From a virus: DNA of 64,000 nt. The stretch spans positions 1 through 64,000 of the IMG/VR virus record IMGVR_UViG_3300042558_003926; one strand, given 5' to 3'. How positions within the stretch are numbered: the stretch's first letter is position 1; each line of letters opens with the position of its first letter. Both the position numbers and the translations under genes were made by a program. The notes below the pieces were generated by a model that was not told the DNA's origin, made no database searches, and saw nothing but the letters and a program-made list of their open reading frames with translations. Shown piece by piece: positions 34,842-43,276 of the stretch.

Positions 34842-35351
34842 ATGAATTATAAAAGGGTTATCATAGCAGGAAAGGGTGGATCAGGTAAGGACTATTTGAG
34901 AAAGATGTTAGTACAGAATGGATTCGTGTATTGCGTTTCTCATACCTCCAGACCGATTAGGGAAGGGGAAACCGAAGGTGAGGATTATTATTTTGTTACT
35001 GAAAAATATTTTCACACGGTCCCTTTTTATGAGACTGTAGTTTTTAATACATGGCACTATGGAACATCGATTGAGGAATTTAATAATTCCGATCTTTTTA
35101 TAATGACTCCATCTGGTTTATCTAAAATGTCTCCAGAAGACAGGAAACAATCCTACGTTATTTACATAGATATAGACGAGAACACCCGGAGAGAAAGACT
35201 ATCTGGAAGAAGAGACGCAGATGACGTCGAAAGAAGATTAAGAGCTGATGAATCGGATTTTGAAAATTTTTATGATTTTGATCATATAATAACAAATCCC
35301 AATTTTGGGCTGGACGAATTAGAGGTAATAAAAAAAGGAACAGATGGTTAA
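34842..35351 (+). CDS. Guanylate kinase-like nucleotide kinase
   Basis: This 169-aa protein has P-loop GKGGSGKD (10-17) and the guanylate kinase GMP-binding segment SHTSRPIREGETEGEDYYFV (33-52), then RRERLSGRRDADDVERRL as lid. It should phosphorylate GMP or dGMP for DNA precursor supply. It overlaps the next gene by 8 nt. Compared with cellular Gmk (about 200 aa) the core is slightly compact. Confidence 0.85.
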   Translation: MNYKRVIIAGKGGSGKDYLRKMLVQNGFVYCVSHTSRPIREGETEGEDYYFVTEKYFHTVPFYETVVFNTWHYGTSIEEFNNSDLFIMTPSGLSKMSPEDRKQSYVIYIDIDENTRRERLSGRRDADDVERRLRADESDFENFYDFDHIITNPNFGLDELEVIKKGTDG

Positions 35352-36480
35352 TATATTGATAGACGGGAATTACATCTTTCACAAGACCTTTGGGGTTTTT
35401 GGAGGATATGGAAATGTTGATCCGGGTAAAATACTTAAGGACAAGAAAGAGCAATCAGCTTTTATTAGAAAAATATCTACTGATCTTTGCGCTTCTTTAA
35501 AAATGTTACCACAGGGCGGAAGAATGATATTTACCTCTGACAGCAGAAGCTGGAGAAAGGATGTCGAAATAGAAGACGGCGGATATAAATCAGGCAGAGT
35601 TAAGGACGAGAATGTCGACTGGACAATCTTTTTTGATCTGATGAAATCTTTTGGAGATCACTTAGAAAAAACTGGTTTTATTTTTTCTAAGGTAGAAGGT
35701 GCAGAGGGGGATGACCTATTAATGTTCTGGTCTAATTATTTCAATCAAAGGAATGAAAATTGTCTGATCATAACAGGCGATAAGGATCTCCATCAGCTAG
35801 CAGGAATAACAGAAAACTCCTGGACTGTAGTATGGAATAATAATCAGAAGAAAAACACATTATTTGTTCCCGAAGGGTGGAAGGATCAATGGTTAGATAG
35901 AGACGAATCAATAAGTATTTTCAATATGGCATCCGCAATTTCTCCGGAGAAGGAGAGATTTAAAACTTTCCTTAAAAAGGCAACTATAGAGGAAGTTGAA
36001 AGTAGATCTTTTATTTTTACCAAGATACTAATGGGAGATAAGGGAGATTCTGTACCCAGCGTATGGGAGCAGACTTCCGGGACAAGGATTATGGGATTCA
36101 CCCAGAAAAAGGCTGATAGTGTATTTGAATCATTTTCTTCCTCCGAGTGGTCAGATATCGAGTTTTCTCAAATGCTCAACGACGAGGGTTACCTAAACTG
36201 GGTTAGTGGTATGGTACTAAGAACAGCAAAATCGGTAGACAGTACAGAAAACAGAAATAAGGTAAAAGAAAATATAATCAGGAACTTTAAGCTAATGTGG
36301 CTTAATTCGGAGGTAATCCCCGATTTTGTAAAAGATTCTTGTCAAGAGGAGATAGAGAGAGGTATATCACTGGATAAAAAATCGGTTACCTTGGATAGAA
36401 TTAAGATACTAGAAGGTACTGAATGGGTTACCGTAAACTACCAACCTAAGGGATTCGATCCATTTGAAAATTTTATTTAA
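35344..36480 (+). CDS. rnh: RNase H / 5'-3' flap exonuclease (T4 Rnh-like, FEN-1 family)
   Basis: This 378-aa protein has NILIDGNYIFHKT at the start, SDSRSWRK, EGAEGDDLLM, ITGDKDLHQL and KILMGDKGDSVPSV, which are the acidic metal-binding clusters of the FEN-1/T4 RNase H family. It removes RNA primers and flaps from lagging-strand fragments. It sits between nucleotide kinase and the proposed clamp-loader small subunit, all on one transcript. Confidence 0.9.
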   Translation: MVNILIDGNYIFHKTFGVFGGYGNVDPGKILKDKKEQSAFIRKISTDLCASLKMLPQGGRMIFTSDSRSWRKDVEIEDGGYKSGRVKDENVDWTIFFDLMKSFGDHLEKTGFIFSKVEGAEGDDLLMFWSNYFNQRNENCLIITGDKDLHQLAGITENSWTVVWNNNQKKNTLFVPEGWKDQWLDRDESISIFNMASAISPEKERFKTFLKKATIEEVESRSFIFTKILMGDKGDSVPSVWEQTSGTRIMGFTQKKADSVFESFSSSEWSDIEFSQMLNDEGYLNWVSGMVLRTAKSVDSTENRNKVKENIIRNFKLMWLNSEVIPDFVKDSCQEEIERGISLDKKSVTLDRIKILEGTEWVTVNYQPKGFDPFENFI

Positions 36481-36481
36481 C

Positions 36482-36910
36482 ATGGAATTATTTGATATAA
36501 TTAAAAATATATTTTCTCAGGATCCTAAAAAATGGTCCCAGATATCTAAAAACGATAAGTCTAGGAATTTTTTCATGATTAATCGTATTATGGCTATACA
36601 ATTTCCACATATAGCTAACCAATTTAATAAAATAAAGATAAATCCAGATGCTACGGTTGACTGGTGGAGAAAAAACCTTTCTTCCAGATATGCTAAAACA
36701 CCCACGTGGATTTACACTAAAACTATTAAAAAGGAGAATAAAATCAAGAAGGATGCGTCAGCTTCTTGGGAAACTGTTGAACTTTTCGTTAGAGATAGAT
36801 ATAATGTATCCAAGAGGGATCTTTCAGATTTAAAGAGATTTTATCCCATGAAATATGATTTATGGATGAAGGATATATCTGATCAAATAGGGATAAAAAA
36901 TAATTCTTGA
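36482..36910 (+). CDS. Possible clamp loader small subunit (gp62-like)
   Basis: The 142-aa reading starts at ATG 36482; an upstream TTG (36464) would add six residues inside the previous gene. It has NFFMINRIMAIQFPHIANQF, WWRKNLSSRYAKTPTWIYTK and a helical C-terminus ELFVRDRYNVSKRDLSDL. This loosely resembles gp62 proteins of T4-like phages, which pair with gp44. The call rests on weak pattern likeness and on the neighbourhood of ligase, gp44 and RNase H. Confidence 0.45.
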   Translation: MELFDIIKNIFSQDPKKWSQISKNDKSRNFFMINRIMAIQFPHIANQFNKIKINPDATVDWWRKNLSSRYAKTPTWIYTKTIKKENKIKKDASASWETVELFVRDRYNVSKRDLSDLKRFYPMKYDLWMKDISDQIGIKNNS

Positions 36911-36911
36911 C

Positions 36912-37484
36912 ATGAAGAACAAACATTCTAAAATTATAGATAAAGTCATTGCAAGCCTAGATTGGGATTCCATCTTCGAAGTAAATAAATGCTTTAAACA
37001 TGGTGTAGGAGAGGGAACCTCTGCTATACCCGGAGTAAAGAGAAAACCATTCTCCGACGGAATAACTAAGAATGACATTAAAAGTGAACTTAGAGGACTT
37101 CTTAAATATGTGGTTGAGAACGACTATGCTGAGTTAATCTATGGGTATTGGATGATATTCTGGAATAATTCGGAGTGGGCGGAAGAGGATCTTAAGAAGA
37201 TTAAAGAAGAAATGGGAGACGAAGAAGATGCCGTAGATCTAAGCGAAATATCTATAGATAACAGTCTCGAGGTTATTTATTCCCCTCAGAGGACATTTAT
37301 AGTAGAGGCCAGGAGATCTGATGGATCTTCTGATATTGAGGATAAGGATGTGATTAATCTAGAACTTATGCTAAAAAAAGCTTTGGAGTCGGAACAGTAC
37401 GAGCTAGCTTCTAAAATAAGAGATGTTATAAAGCTCCAAAAAAATCAGACAGATTCGGATACATATTCTGATGAAGTACATTAG
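36912..37484 (+). CDS. Hypothetical protein with UVR-like C-terminal motif
   Basis: This 190-aa acidic protein begins 1 nt after the preceding stop. Its C-terminus LMLKKALESEQYELASKIRD then VIKLQ matches the UVR motif found in UvrB, UvrC and clamp-type ATPase regulators, which mediates protein pairing. The rest includes FWNNSEWAEEDLKKIKEEMG and a beta-like stretch LEVIYSPQRTFIVEARRSDG. It overlaps the next start by 14 nt. It may be a replication or repair accessory; the function is unknown. Confidence 0.6.
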   Translation: MKNKHSKIIDKVIASLDWDSIFEVNKCFKHGVGEGTSAIPGVKRKPFSDGITKNDIKSELRGLLKYVVENDYAELIYGYWMIFWNNSEWAEEDLKKIKEEMGDEEDAVDLSEISIDNSLEVIYSPQRTFIVEARRSDGSSDIEDKDVINLELMLKKALESEQYELASKIRDVIKLQKNQTDSDTYSDEVH

Positions 37485-37950
37485 ATCCATAAACGAATTT
37501 GACGCGGGAGCGTTCGGAGACACGTACGGGTACGGAGGAGCGAACGGGGTTCTTAAGATAAACTATAAGCCATTTAACGACCTTTCTGTTTCTGTTGGCC
37601 CAGATCCTAATATTGAAAGAACAGTAAAAGGATCAGAATTTCAGATCGGCGATGTTGTTATAGCTCAACCTCTAAAATCCAAAGATAAAGTAATAGGTGT
37701 TATCGTTAGATCTTTTAGAAACCCAGATAATCAAGAATATAGATACTTTATACAGGTTTACAATAAAGGTAAAGAGACTGAGAGAGTTATAGAAGTTAAA
37801 TCAGATTCCATCCAATTTGCAGAAGGAGGAGATCACGGTAATATTGAATCTAAGTCTAAGTATAAAAACAACGATATTCCTAGCTCAGCATTTAATTCTA
37901 AGACAGTTTACAATTCTAGCGAGCTTGGATTGGAAACAACAGGAGGATAG
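37471..37950 (+). CDS. Hypothetical protein with INE-type N-terminus
   Basis: This 159-aa protein starts MKYIRSINEFDAG, the short LNE/INE-type leader seen on many late proteins here. Residues about 60-115 (GDVVIAQPLKSKDKVIGVIV, then YFIQVYNKGKETERVIEV) look like a small SH3-like beta barrel. The tail is polar. It overlaps the UVR-motif gene by 14 nt. No function is recognised; its leader suggests it could be packaged. Confidence 0.6.
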   Translation: MKYIRSINEFDAGAFGDTYGYGGANGVLKINYKPFNDLSVSVGPDPNIERTVKGSEFQIGDVVIAQPLKSKDKVIGVIVRSFRNPDNQEYRYFIQVYNKGKETERVIEVKSDSIQFAEGGDHGNIESKSKYKNNDIPSSAFNSKTVYNSSELGLETTGG

Positions 37951-37986
37951 AAACCTAAATGCTGCAATCGGGTATAATAAGTAAAA

Positions 37987-38886
37987 ATGATATCCGATAA
38001 TAACCCATTAATTTCTTATTTAGGCATACCTAAAACATGGGCAAGCGAGGGATTTAGAATATCCTCGCATAAGGATCTTTTAAATCTAGTTACCGATCTT
38101 TGTAAGTTCAATTCATCAATTAAGTGCAAATCCGTTTGTATAGATTCGGGGGAGATTGATTTTGATCCATCGGTGTTTAATTCTGTAATAGACGAGACGG
38201 ACAGCGAAACTTCATCTATGCTCTTAGAAATCCAGGAAATAACACGAAGGGAAAATCTTAAGATATATTTTCTAGTTACCAAGGATTATTTTTTAGGAAG
38301 CCAGATCGACAACATTTTCACATCGACAAATAGATTTTTAAGCTTTATTGGAGGATTTCTTGAATCTATTGGTGTTACATATCCTTCCATAATAGTAAGG
38401 GTGGGATCTGCTTACGGGAACAGAAAGGATTCCATGAAGATTTTTTGCGAGAGAGTAAGAAGTCTCGATACTGTAGTTTCTTCCAAGTTGTGCGTTATGA
38501 ATGACGACAAGCCTAGCCTTTTTTCTGTTACTGATCTACTAACTGGAATATACTACGATGCAGGACTTCCTATATGTTTTAGAACATTAGCTCATCATTT
38601 TAATGACGGCGGATTAACCATAAGGGAAGCTCTATATTTGGCTTCAACTACTTGGACTGAAGGTAATTCACCACTAATGATCCATTCGGAATCCAGGGAT
38701 ATTAACAGCGACGGGATTTTTCTTAGTCCTCTTCCCTCTGATGAATTAACTATGAGGATTCCAACATTCGGTCTCCGCTGTGAAATTATCTTAGACTCTC
38801 TGGGAAAGGAACTATCATACATTAATTATTTAAAAAACCATAAGGCTTTACCCCCTATTGTTATTAACAGAATATCCGGGAAATAA
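37987..38886 (+). CDS. UV-damage endonuclease (UvsE/UVDE)-like TIM-barrel protein, metal ligands altered
   Basis: This 299-aa protein follows the UvsE pattern: an N-terminal barrel strand KIYFLVTKDYF, IIVRVGSAYGNRKDSMKIF, KLCVMNDDKPSLFSV, an AHHFND block and PLMIHSES. In active UVDE these places carry metal ligands (His in the first strands, Glu in ENDD, Asp before HH). Here the Glu is Met171, a strand His is Arg138 and the Asp is Leu201, while His203, His204 and His233 remain. It may have lost nuclease activity or changed substrate. The family match is by pattern only. Confidence 0.6.
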   Translation: MISDNNPLISYLGIPKTWASEGFRISSHKDLLNLVTDLCKFNSSIKCKSVCIDSGEIDFDPSVFNSVIDETDSETSSMLLEIQEITRRENLKIYFLVTKDYFLGSQIDNIFTSTNRFLSFIGGFLESIGVTYPSIIVRVGSAYGNRKDSMKIFCERVRSLDTVVSSKLCVMNDDKPSLFSVTDLLTGIYYDAGLPICFRTLAHHFNDGGLTIREALYLASTTWTEGNSPLMIHSESRDINSDGIFLSPLPSDELTMRIPTFGLRCEIILDSLGKELSYINYLKNHKALPPIVINRISGK

Positions 38887-38917
38887 TTTTTTATCCCGGT
38901 GATTTTAATTATCTTTA
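38887..38917 (+). promoter_or_regulatory. Metabolic-class promoter before exonuclease
   Basis: TTTTTTATCCCGG (38887-38899) and TATCTTTA (38910-38917), 5 nt before the ATG at 38922. Such a short leader is unusual and may mean near-leaderless translation. Confidence 0.6.
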
Positions 38918-38921
38918 CAGC

Positions 38922-39623
38922 ATGTTTAAAGAGGAACTAATTAAGAAATATCTTTACTTTGATGTAGAGACTGCTAGTGGATATGAATCATATGATGATC
39001 TTTTGTATCGAAACGAAAGACTAGCTCTATTGTGGGATAAAAGGTGTAAGTACTATAGATCCTCCTTTCCGGAGCTAGCCGAAGCAGATGAATCTAAAAT
39101 ATATGATGAAAAATCTCCGTTAGAGCCAGAATTTGCAAAGATCGTTTGCGTATCGTTTGGATCTTTTGATGAGGATGGCTTAGAGAGGTTCATTTCATTT
39201 AACGGTGAGGATGAGATTGATATATTATCTAAAGCAAATAAGGTTTTCAATAACGCACATGCTAAGGGATGGAAACTTTGTGGGCATAACATTAAAGCTT
39301 TTGATGTTCCTTGTCTAGGAAAAAGAATGCTATACCAATCAATAAATCCTTCCCCTAATATACAGATATGGGACAAAAAACCATGGGAAATACCCTATAT
39401 AGATACTTCTGAAGTTTTTTCTTTCGGAAGCTGGGTACAACAAAAATATCTAAGCTTAGATTTAGTTTCATGTATGTTTGGTGTAGAATCACCTAAAGTA
39501 TCTATGGATGGATCCCAGGTAAGTAATGTTTTTTGGAAAGATGGGGACCACGATAAGATAAAGGGGTACTGTGAAAATGATGTTCGTACGGTTATGGAGA
39601 TTATGAAAAAATCTTGCTTTTAG
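38922..39623 (+). CDS. 3'-5' exonuclease, DnaQ/PolB-exonuclease-like
   Basis: This 233-aa protein has Exo I YLYFDVETASG (Asp14, Glu16), Exo II LCGHNIKAFDVPCLGKR and Exo III GYCENDVRTVMEIM, the three motifs of DEDD exonucleases, most like the stand-alone predicted polymerase-B-type exonucleases (PF10108). It may proofread, trim ends or degrade host DNA. It forms a one-gene unit between a metabolic-class promoter and the terminator at 39649-39685. Confidence 0.85.
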   Translation: MFKEELIKKYLYFDVETASGYESYDDLLYRNERLALLWDKRCKYYRSSFPELAEADESKIYDEKSPLEPEFAKIVCVSFGSFDEDGLERFISFNGEDEIDILSKANKVFNNAHAKGWKLCGHNIKAFDVPCLGKRMLYQSINPSPNIQIWDKKPWEIPYIDTSEVFSFGSWVQQKYLSLDLVSCMFGVESPKVSMDGSQVSNVFWKDGDHDKIKGYCENDVRTVMEIMKKSCF

Positions 39624-39648
39624 AAAAAAATAAAATAAGCTAACATAT

Positions 39649-39685
39649 AAAGCTTTTCTTTGATATATAGAGAAAAGCTTTTTTT
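39649..39685 (+). terminator. Terminator hairpin whose loop contains the next gene's late promoter
   Basis: Perfect 11-bp arms aaagcttttct (39649-39659) and agaaaagcttt (39671-39681) followed by T's to 39685. The loop, 39660-39670, is ttgatatatag, the late box itself. RNA arriving from the exonuclease gene should end here, while late initiation starts on the 3' arm. Confidence 0.85.
39662..39672 (+). promoter_or_regulatory. Late promoter box GATATATAGAG
   Basis: TATATA at 39664-39669 is 17 nt before the GTG start at 39686 and lies in the terminator loop. Confidence 0.7.
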
Positions 39686-40483
39686 GTGGCCAGAGTTTTA
39701 GATTACATATCATTCAATAATAATGTTAATGAGGCAGAAACTCCTTATTACCACGAGTCTCTTAATCCTGTATTCTGGGAAAAAAAGAAGGATCGTAAAG
39801 GTGATATAAAATGGGTTTTCGATCAGAGGGTGAGAAGAAAGCTAGTAAGGATAGCCAAGGAATTCTACACTAAATATGAGGACATATTAGGAGAAAGAGC
39901 AATTAAAGATATCGTATTAACAGGATCTCTTGCTAATTTCAACTACACTAAATACTCTGATCTTGATGTTCATATTCTAGTAAATCTAGATGGCATCGAC
40001 GATGAAAATCCCAAGATATTAAAATCAGCTATAGATGGGGTTAGATTCATATGGAACCTCAGACATGATATAAAGATTAGAAATTATGATATGGAGGTAT
40101 ACCTTCAGGATGATGACGAGGAGCATAACTCTTCCGCTGTATTTTCACTATTAGATAATGAATGGATTAAGAAACCTGTTTATGATCTTCCTGAGATTGA
40201 TGACCAGCAGGTAAATAAAAAATACGAATCCATAGTTTCAGATATAGAAAACATGCACACAAGGCTCATGATATCAGGAAACATGCCAAGCAATGCAAGA
40301 CAGCTCCATAAAAGATGTGAGAAAATAAAGAAAAAAATATTTAAGATGAGAAGAGAATCTCTAACTAAAGGAGGAGAGATGTCAGTGGGCAATCTTGTCT
40401 TTAAAAAACTGAGGAACGAGGGATATATAAAGCAGTTAATAGATATTATTTCTAAATCCTACGACAAAATTTACACGGAATAA
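39686..40483 (+). CDS. Pol-beta-type nucleotidyltransferase, probably late and packaged
   Basis: This 265-aa protein starts with GTG. TGSLANFNYTKYSDLDVHI (79-97) is the GS...DxD active site of the polymerase-beta nucleotidyltransferase superfamily, and YDMEVYL further on supplies a likely third carboxylate. The N-terminus reads MARVLDYISFNNNVNE-AE, with an NE site like other late proteins. A late promoter drives it, and it lies just upstream of head genes. It could modify a host protein or RNA by nucleotidyl transfer after injection, as T4 Alt does by ADP-ribosylation; the target is unknown. Confidence 0.75.
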   Translation: MARVLDYISFNNNVNEAETPYYHESLNPVFWEKKKDRKGDIKWVFDQRVRRKLVRIAKEFYTKYEDILGERAIKDIVLTGSLANFNYTKYSDLDVHILVNLDGIDDENPKILKSAIDGVRFIWNLRHDIKIRNYDMEVYLQDDDEEHNSSAVFSLLDNEWIKKPVYDLPEIDDQQVNKKYESIVSDIENMHTRLMISGNMPSNARQLHKRCEKIKKKIFKMRRESLTKGGEMSVGNLVFKKLRNEGYIKQLIDIISKSYDKIYTE

Positions 40484-40490
40484 TTTAATT

Positions 40491-43208
40491 ATGATAATTA
40501 TTTTACCAAAGAACACAGAATATAATCTAGGGAACGATTTTCCCTTGATTACCATACCTATGACCATGGAGAATGCTGAATCAGCATCGTTTGAAGATTT
40601 CCAGTGGTGGTCGTATTCTAAGGATTTTAGAAATTGGTTGAAAGCAAATCCAAGACAATGGGTAGCAGACTCCGAGGATCTCTCTAAATATTCAGGTAGC
40701 TTAACTGAATACCTAAGAGAGTGTATGGAAAGATATGATGAGGAGTCCTTACTATCAGAATCTAGCGTTATATCTTTTGAAGATTTTGAAAGGATGCTCT
40801 CAGAAAATGAAAATCTTTTCGAGGATGATGGGGATTCGGGAGCAGCTAGTGTGGACGACCAAGCTACTGTAAAAGAAGCGGTAAAATTTCACTTTGCATA
40901 CAATAAATTAAAAAGTGATGGAACTTTAAAAGAATCTGCTACTGCTGATCAAATAGCTACAGGCGACGATAAAGCGGTATTTTTAGTTTTAGAAGATCCT
41001 GAGAGTAAGGAAAATCTTTTAGAGACTTTAAAAGCATTTAGAATGAAAGGATTCACCGATACCGCAGCTGAATCTAAATTTACATTAATAAATGTTACTG
41101 AGATGGTTCCTGGTGGACCGGTTGCAGAAGATGACTCCCCTGAAAATGTCGTGGGTAAGATAGTTCAGGATGCTACAATTTTAGCAACAACTGCTGGTGC
41201 GGGGGTTCTTATCTTTGGTGCTCTTAAAGTAGCTGGTGGAGCTTTAGGAACACAGGCTTTGTTAAAAACAATCAGGGGATTCTCCCCTAGTGCAGCTGCT
41301 AAAGCGGCTTCCACCGCAGCTAAACCTGGCCTTTGGAGTAAAGCAGGAAAATTTACAGCAGGTAAACTCAAGAGTATCTGGGGTATAGCCAAAGAAATGG
41401 CTACACTTAAAAATACAAGGATAGCAGCTCAGGGTGCAGCAAGAGGTTTCAGAGGAGCTAAAGCCGCTTTCATGCTAGGAAAACAGGGAGTAGGTGGAGC
41501 GATTAAAGCTTTCGGTAAAGGATTCGCTAGAGGATTTTCTAAAGCAGGAGGTAAAGCAATACCTTTCGTAGGTGAGGTACTTATGGTTATCGATGCTGTG
41601 GGTTCTACTTGGAACTGGTTTAGTTCCAATCAGGCACCTAGATATGGCGAGGTTGATAGTTTTGCGCACAACTCATTAGATCCTGCATCAATACCGGTTG
41701 GAGTTCCTATCACTATATGCTGGTCACAGCCTGCAGGTGGATGGGGTGGAGCTGCAGTAAGCTTTTTCTTCAGTAATGAAACTAGAACTACATGCGAGCT
41801 TGTAAAGATTGGAGTTAGAGATAACTATTCAATATTCATATTAACTCAGGTTAACTCTGCAGAGGTTCAGAAACAGCTAGCATCTCACGATCTAGTTTTG
41901 ATTGCTTTGGATAACAGCGATAAAGTTAATGAGCAACCAGAGGATGCGGGAAATATACTTACAAAAGCTGCTAAATACGTTCAGAGAACATTTGACAACG
42001 AGGATATGGACTTTAAAATGTCTTTTGTTGATGGAATCGATAAGATTGCAGCATTATTCAATTTCCAGGGTATGTGCGATTGGAACACATTCATATCGGA
42101 ATACAATAACGCATCAGACCAGTTAATAATAGCTGACGAAAACGCTCCTGCAACATATCAGTTTTATTATACAGATTCAGAGGATAATATTATTAACGTA
42201 GCGGGAAGACTATTAACCAGCGAAGAATTAGCTACTACTTCAGATACGGATATAGAAAAGATATTTTACCCTATAGAAGGAGGTGAGGATGTCTTCGGTA
42301 AAGTTAAGAAAAGAGGGGAAGGTGAAGTAGCAGAAGAATCCGAGGGATTTGATTCTTATGGACTAAACATATTGATGGAATCATCCGGAGTTATAACTAG
42401 CTTTTCTGATTTCAATTCATCTTTAACAAAGGCTAATTTGGGAATTTTTGAGGCTGGAGGATCTTCTGGAAATCCCGATGAGGGATCAGGAGACCCAGAT
42501 TCACAGGGAGTAGGCGCAAGTACTGCTGATCTTAGCCCAGATGATAAAATGGAGCCTGCAAAGGTAGCAATCTATAAGGTAACCGATAGAGAATATGCAA
42601 ATCCAGAGCTTAGAAAATATAAAGCAGGAGTATTTACCCAATTTATTCTTACGGAGGAATCTTTTGATGCTAAAGCTAATGAATCGATTGGTGTAGACGT
42701 TAATACTACAGGGGAGGACCTAGAAGATCCTAGAAGAGGGGTTTATGCTTATAAGAGAAAAGAAGATACACCGAAACCTCCGGTTGATCCTGATAAGGAT
42801 AAGGATAAAGATAAAGATAAGGAAGAAGACGTAAAAAGGGACCAACAGCCTGACGTCGAAAAAACGGAGGATGACTACTTCTTAAAAGTTAATCCTAAGG
42901 ATGTAGAGATTAAAGATAAAAGAAATTCTACAGTTATTAGAGATAAGAGCGTAGAAGGTGGTATAAACATCTTAGACGAGTTCTTAGATGCTAAGAAAAA
43001 AGAGATATTAGGTATCTCAGATTGGAAAGCAATTACTTTCGCTAAATCGATGTTAGATGCTAAAGGAGAAGTTACTGAAGTTAAATTAAAGAACAGATTT
43101 GCTCCGTTTGGTGATAAGATAAGAAAATATAGAGTTACTGATGGCGAATCATTCGAGATAGCTAAGAAATTTGCTGAAGATGTTGAAGCCAGAATAAAAT
43201 ATGAATAA
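40491..43208 (+). CDS. Large late virion protein with Gly/Ala-rich hydrophobic core
   Basis: This 905-aa protein has residues about 225-385 that are strikingly rich in Ala, Gly and Lys with hydrophobic runs (TAGAGVLIFGALKVAGGALG, then KAIPFVGEVLMVIDAVGSTW), like amphipathic, membrane-active or ejection proteins. Later parts are soluble, with a Lys-Asp run (DPDKDKDKDKDKEEDVK) near residue 765 and a mixed helical end. The early part contains repeated SE/SEN sites (LLSESS, MLSENEN). It lies between the nucleotidyltransferase and the protease-scaffold gene, so an internal head or DNA-ejection protein is plausible. No family is recognised. Confidence 0.65.
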   Translation: MIIILPKNTEYNLGNDFPLITIPMTMENAESASFEDFQWWSYSKDFRNWLKANPRQWVADSEDLSKYSGSLTEYLRECMERYDEESLLSESSVISFEDFERMLSENENLFEDDGDSGAASVDDQATVKEAVKFHFAYNKLKSDGTLKESATADQIATGDDKAVFLVLEDPESKENLLETLKAFRMKGFTDTAAESKFTLINVTEMVPGGPVAEDDSPENVVGKIVQDATILATTAGAGVLIFGALKVAGGALGTQALLKTIRGFSPSAAAKAASTAAKPGLWSKAGKFTAGKLKSIWGIAKEMATLKNTRIAAQGAARGFRGAKAAFMLGKQGVGGAIKAFGKGFARGFSKAGGKAIPFVGEVLMVIDAVGSTWNWFSSNQAPRYGEVDSFAHNSLDPASIPVGVPITICWSQPAGGWGGAAVSFFFSNETRTTCELVKIGVRDNYSIFILTQVNSAEVQKQLASHDLVLIALDNSDKVNEQPEDAGNILTKAAKYVQRTFDNEDMDFKMSFVDGIDKIAALFNFQGMCDWNTFISEYNNASDQLIIADENAPATYQFYYTDSEDNIINVAGRLLTSEELATTSDTDIEKIFYPIEGGEDVFGKVKKRGEGEVAEESEGFDSYGLNILMESSGVITSFSDFNSSLTKANLGIFEAGGSSGNPDEGSGDPDSQGVGASTADLSPDDKMEPAKVAIYKVTDREYANPELRKYKAGVFTQFILTEESFDAKANESIGVDVNTTGEDLEDPRRGVYAYKRKEDTPKPPVDPDKDKDKDKDKEEDVKRDQQPDVEKTEDDYFLKVNPKDVEIKDKRNSTVIRDKSVEGGINILDEFLDAKKKEILGISDWKAITFAKSMLDAKGEVTEVKLKNRFAPFGDKIRKYRVTDGESFEIAKKFAEDVEARIKYE

Positions 43209-43243
43209 TCGCAGAAATGATAAAAAATATCTGAACGATTGTT

Positions 43244-43251
43244 GATATATA
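43244..43251 (+). promoter_or_regulatory. Late promoter box GATATATAA
   Basis: TATATA at 43246-43251 followed by aatgac; 26 nt before the protease-scaffold ATG at 43277. Confidence 0.65.
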
Positions 43252-43276
43252 AATGACATAAAAAAGAAAAAATAAA

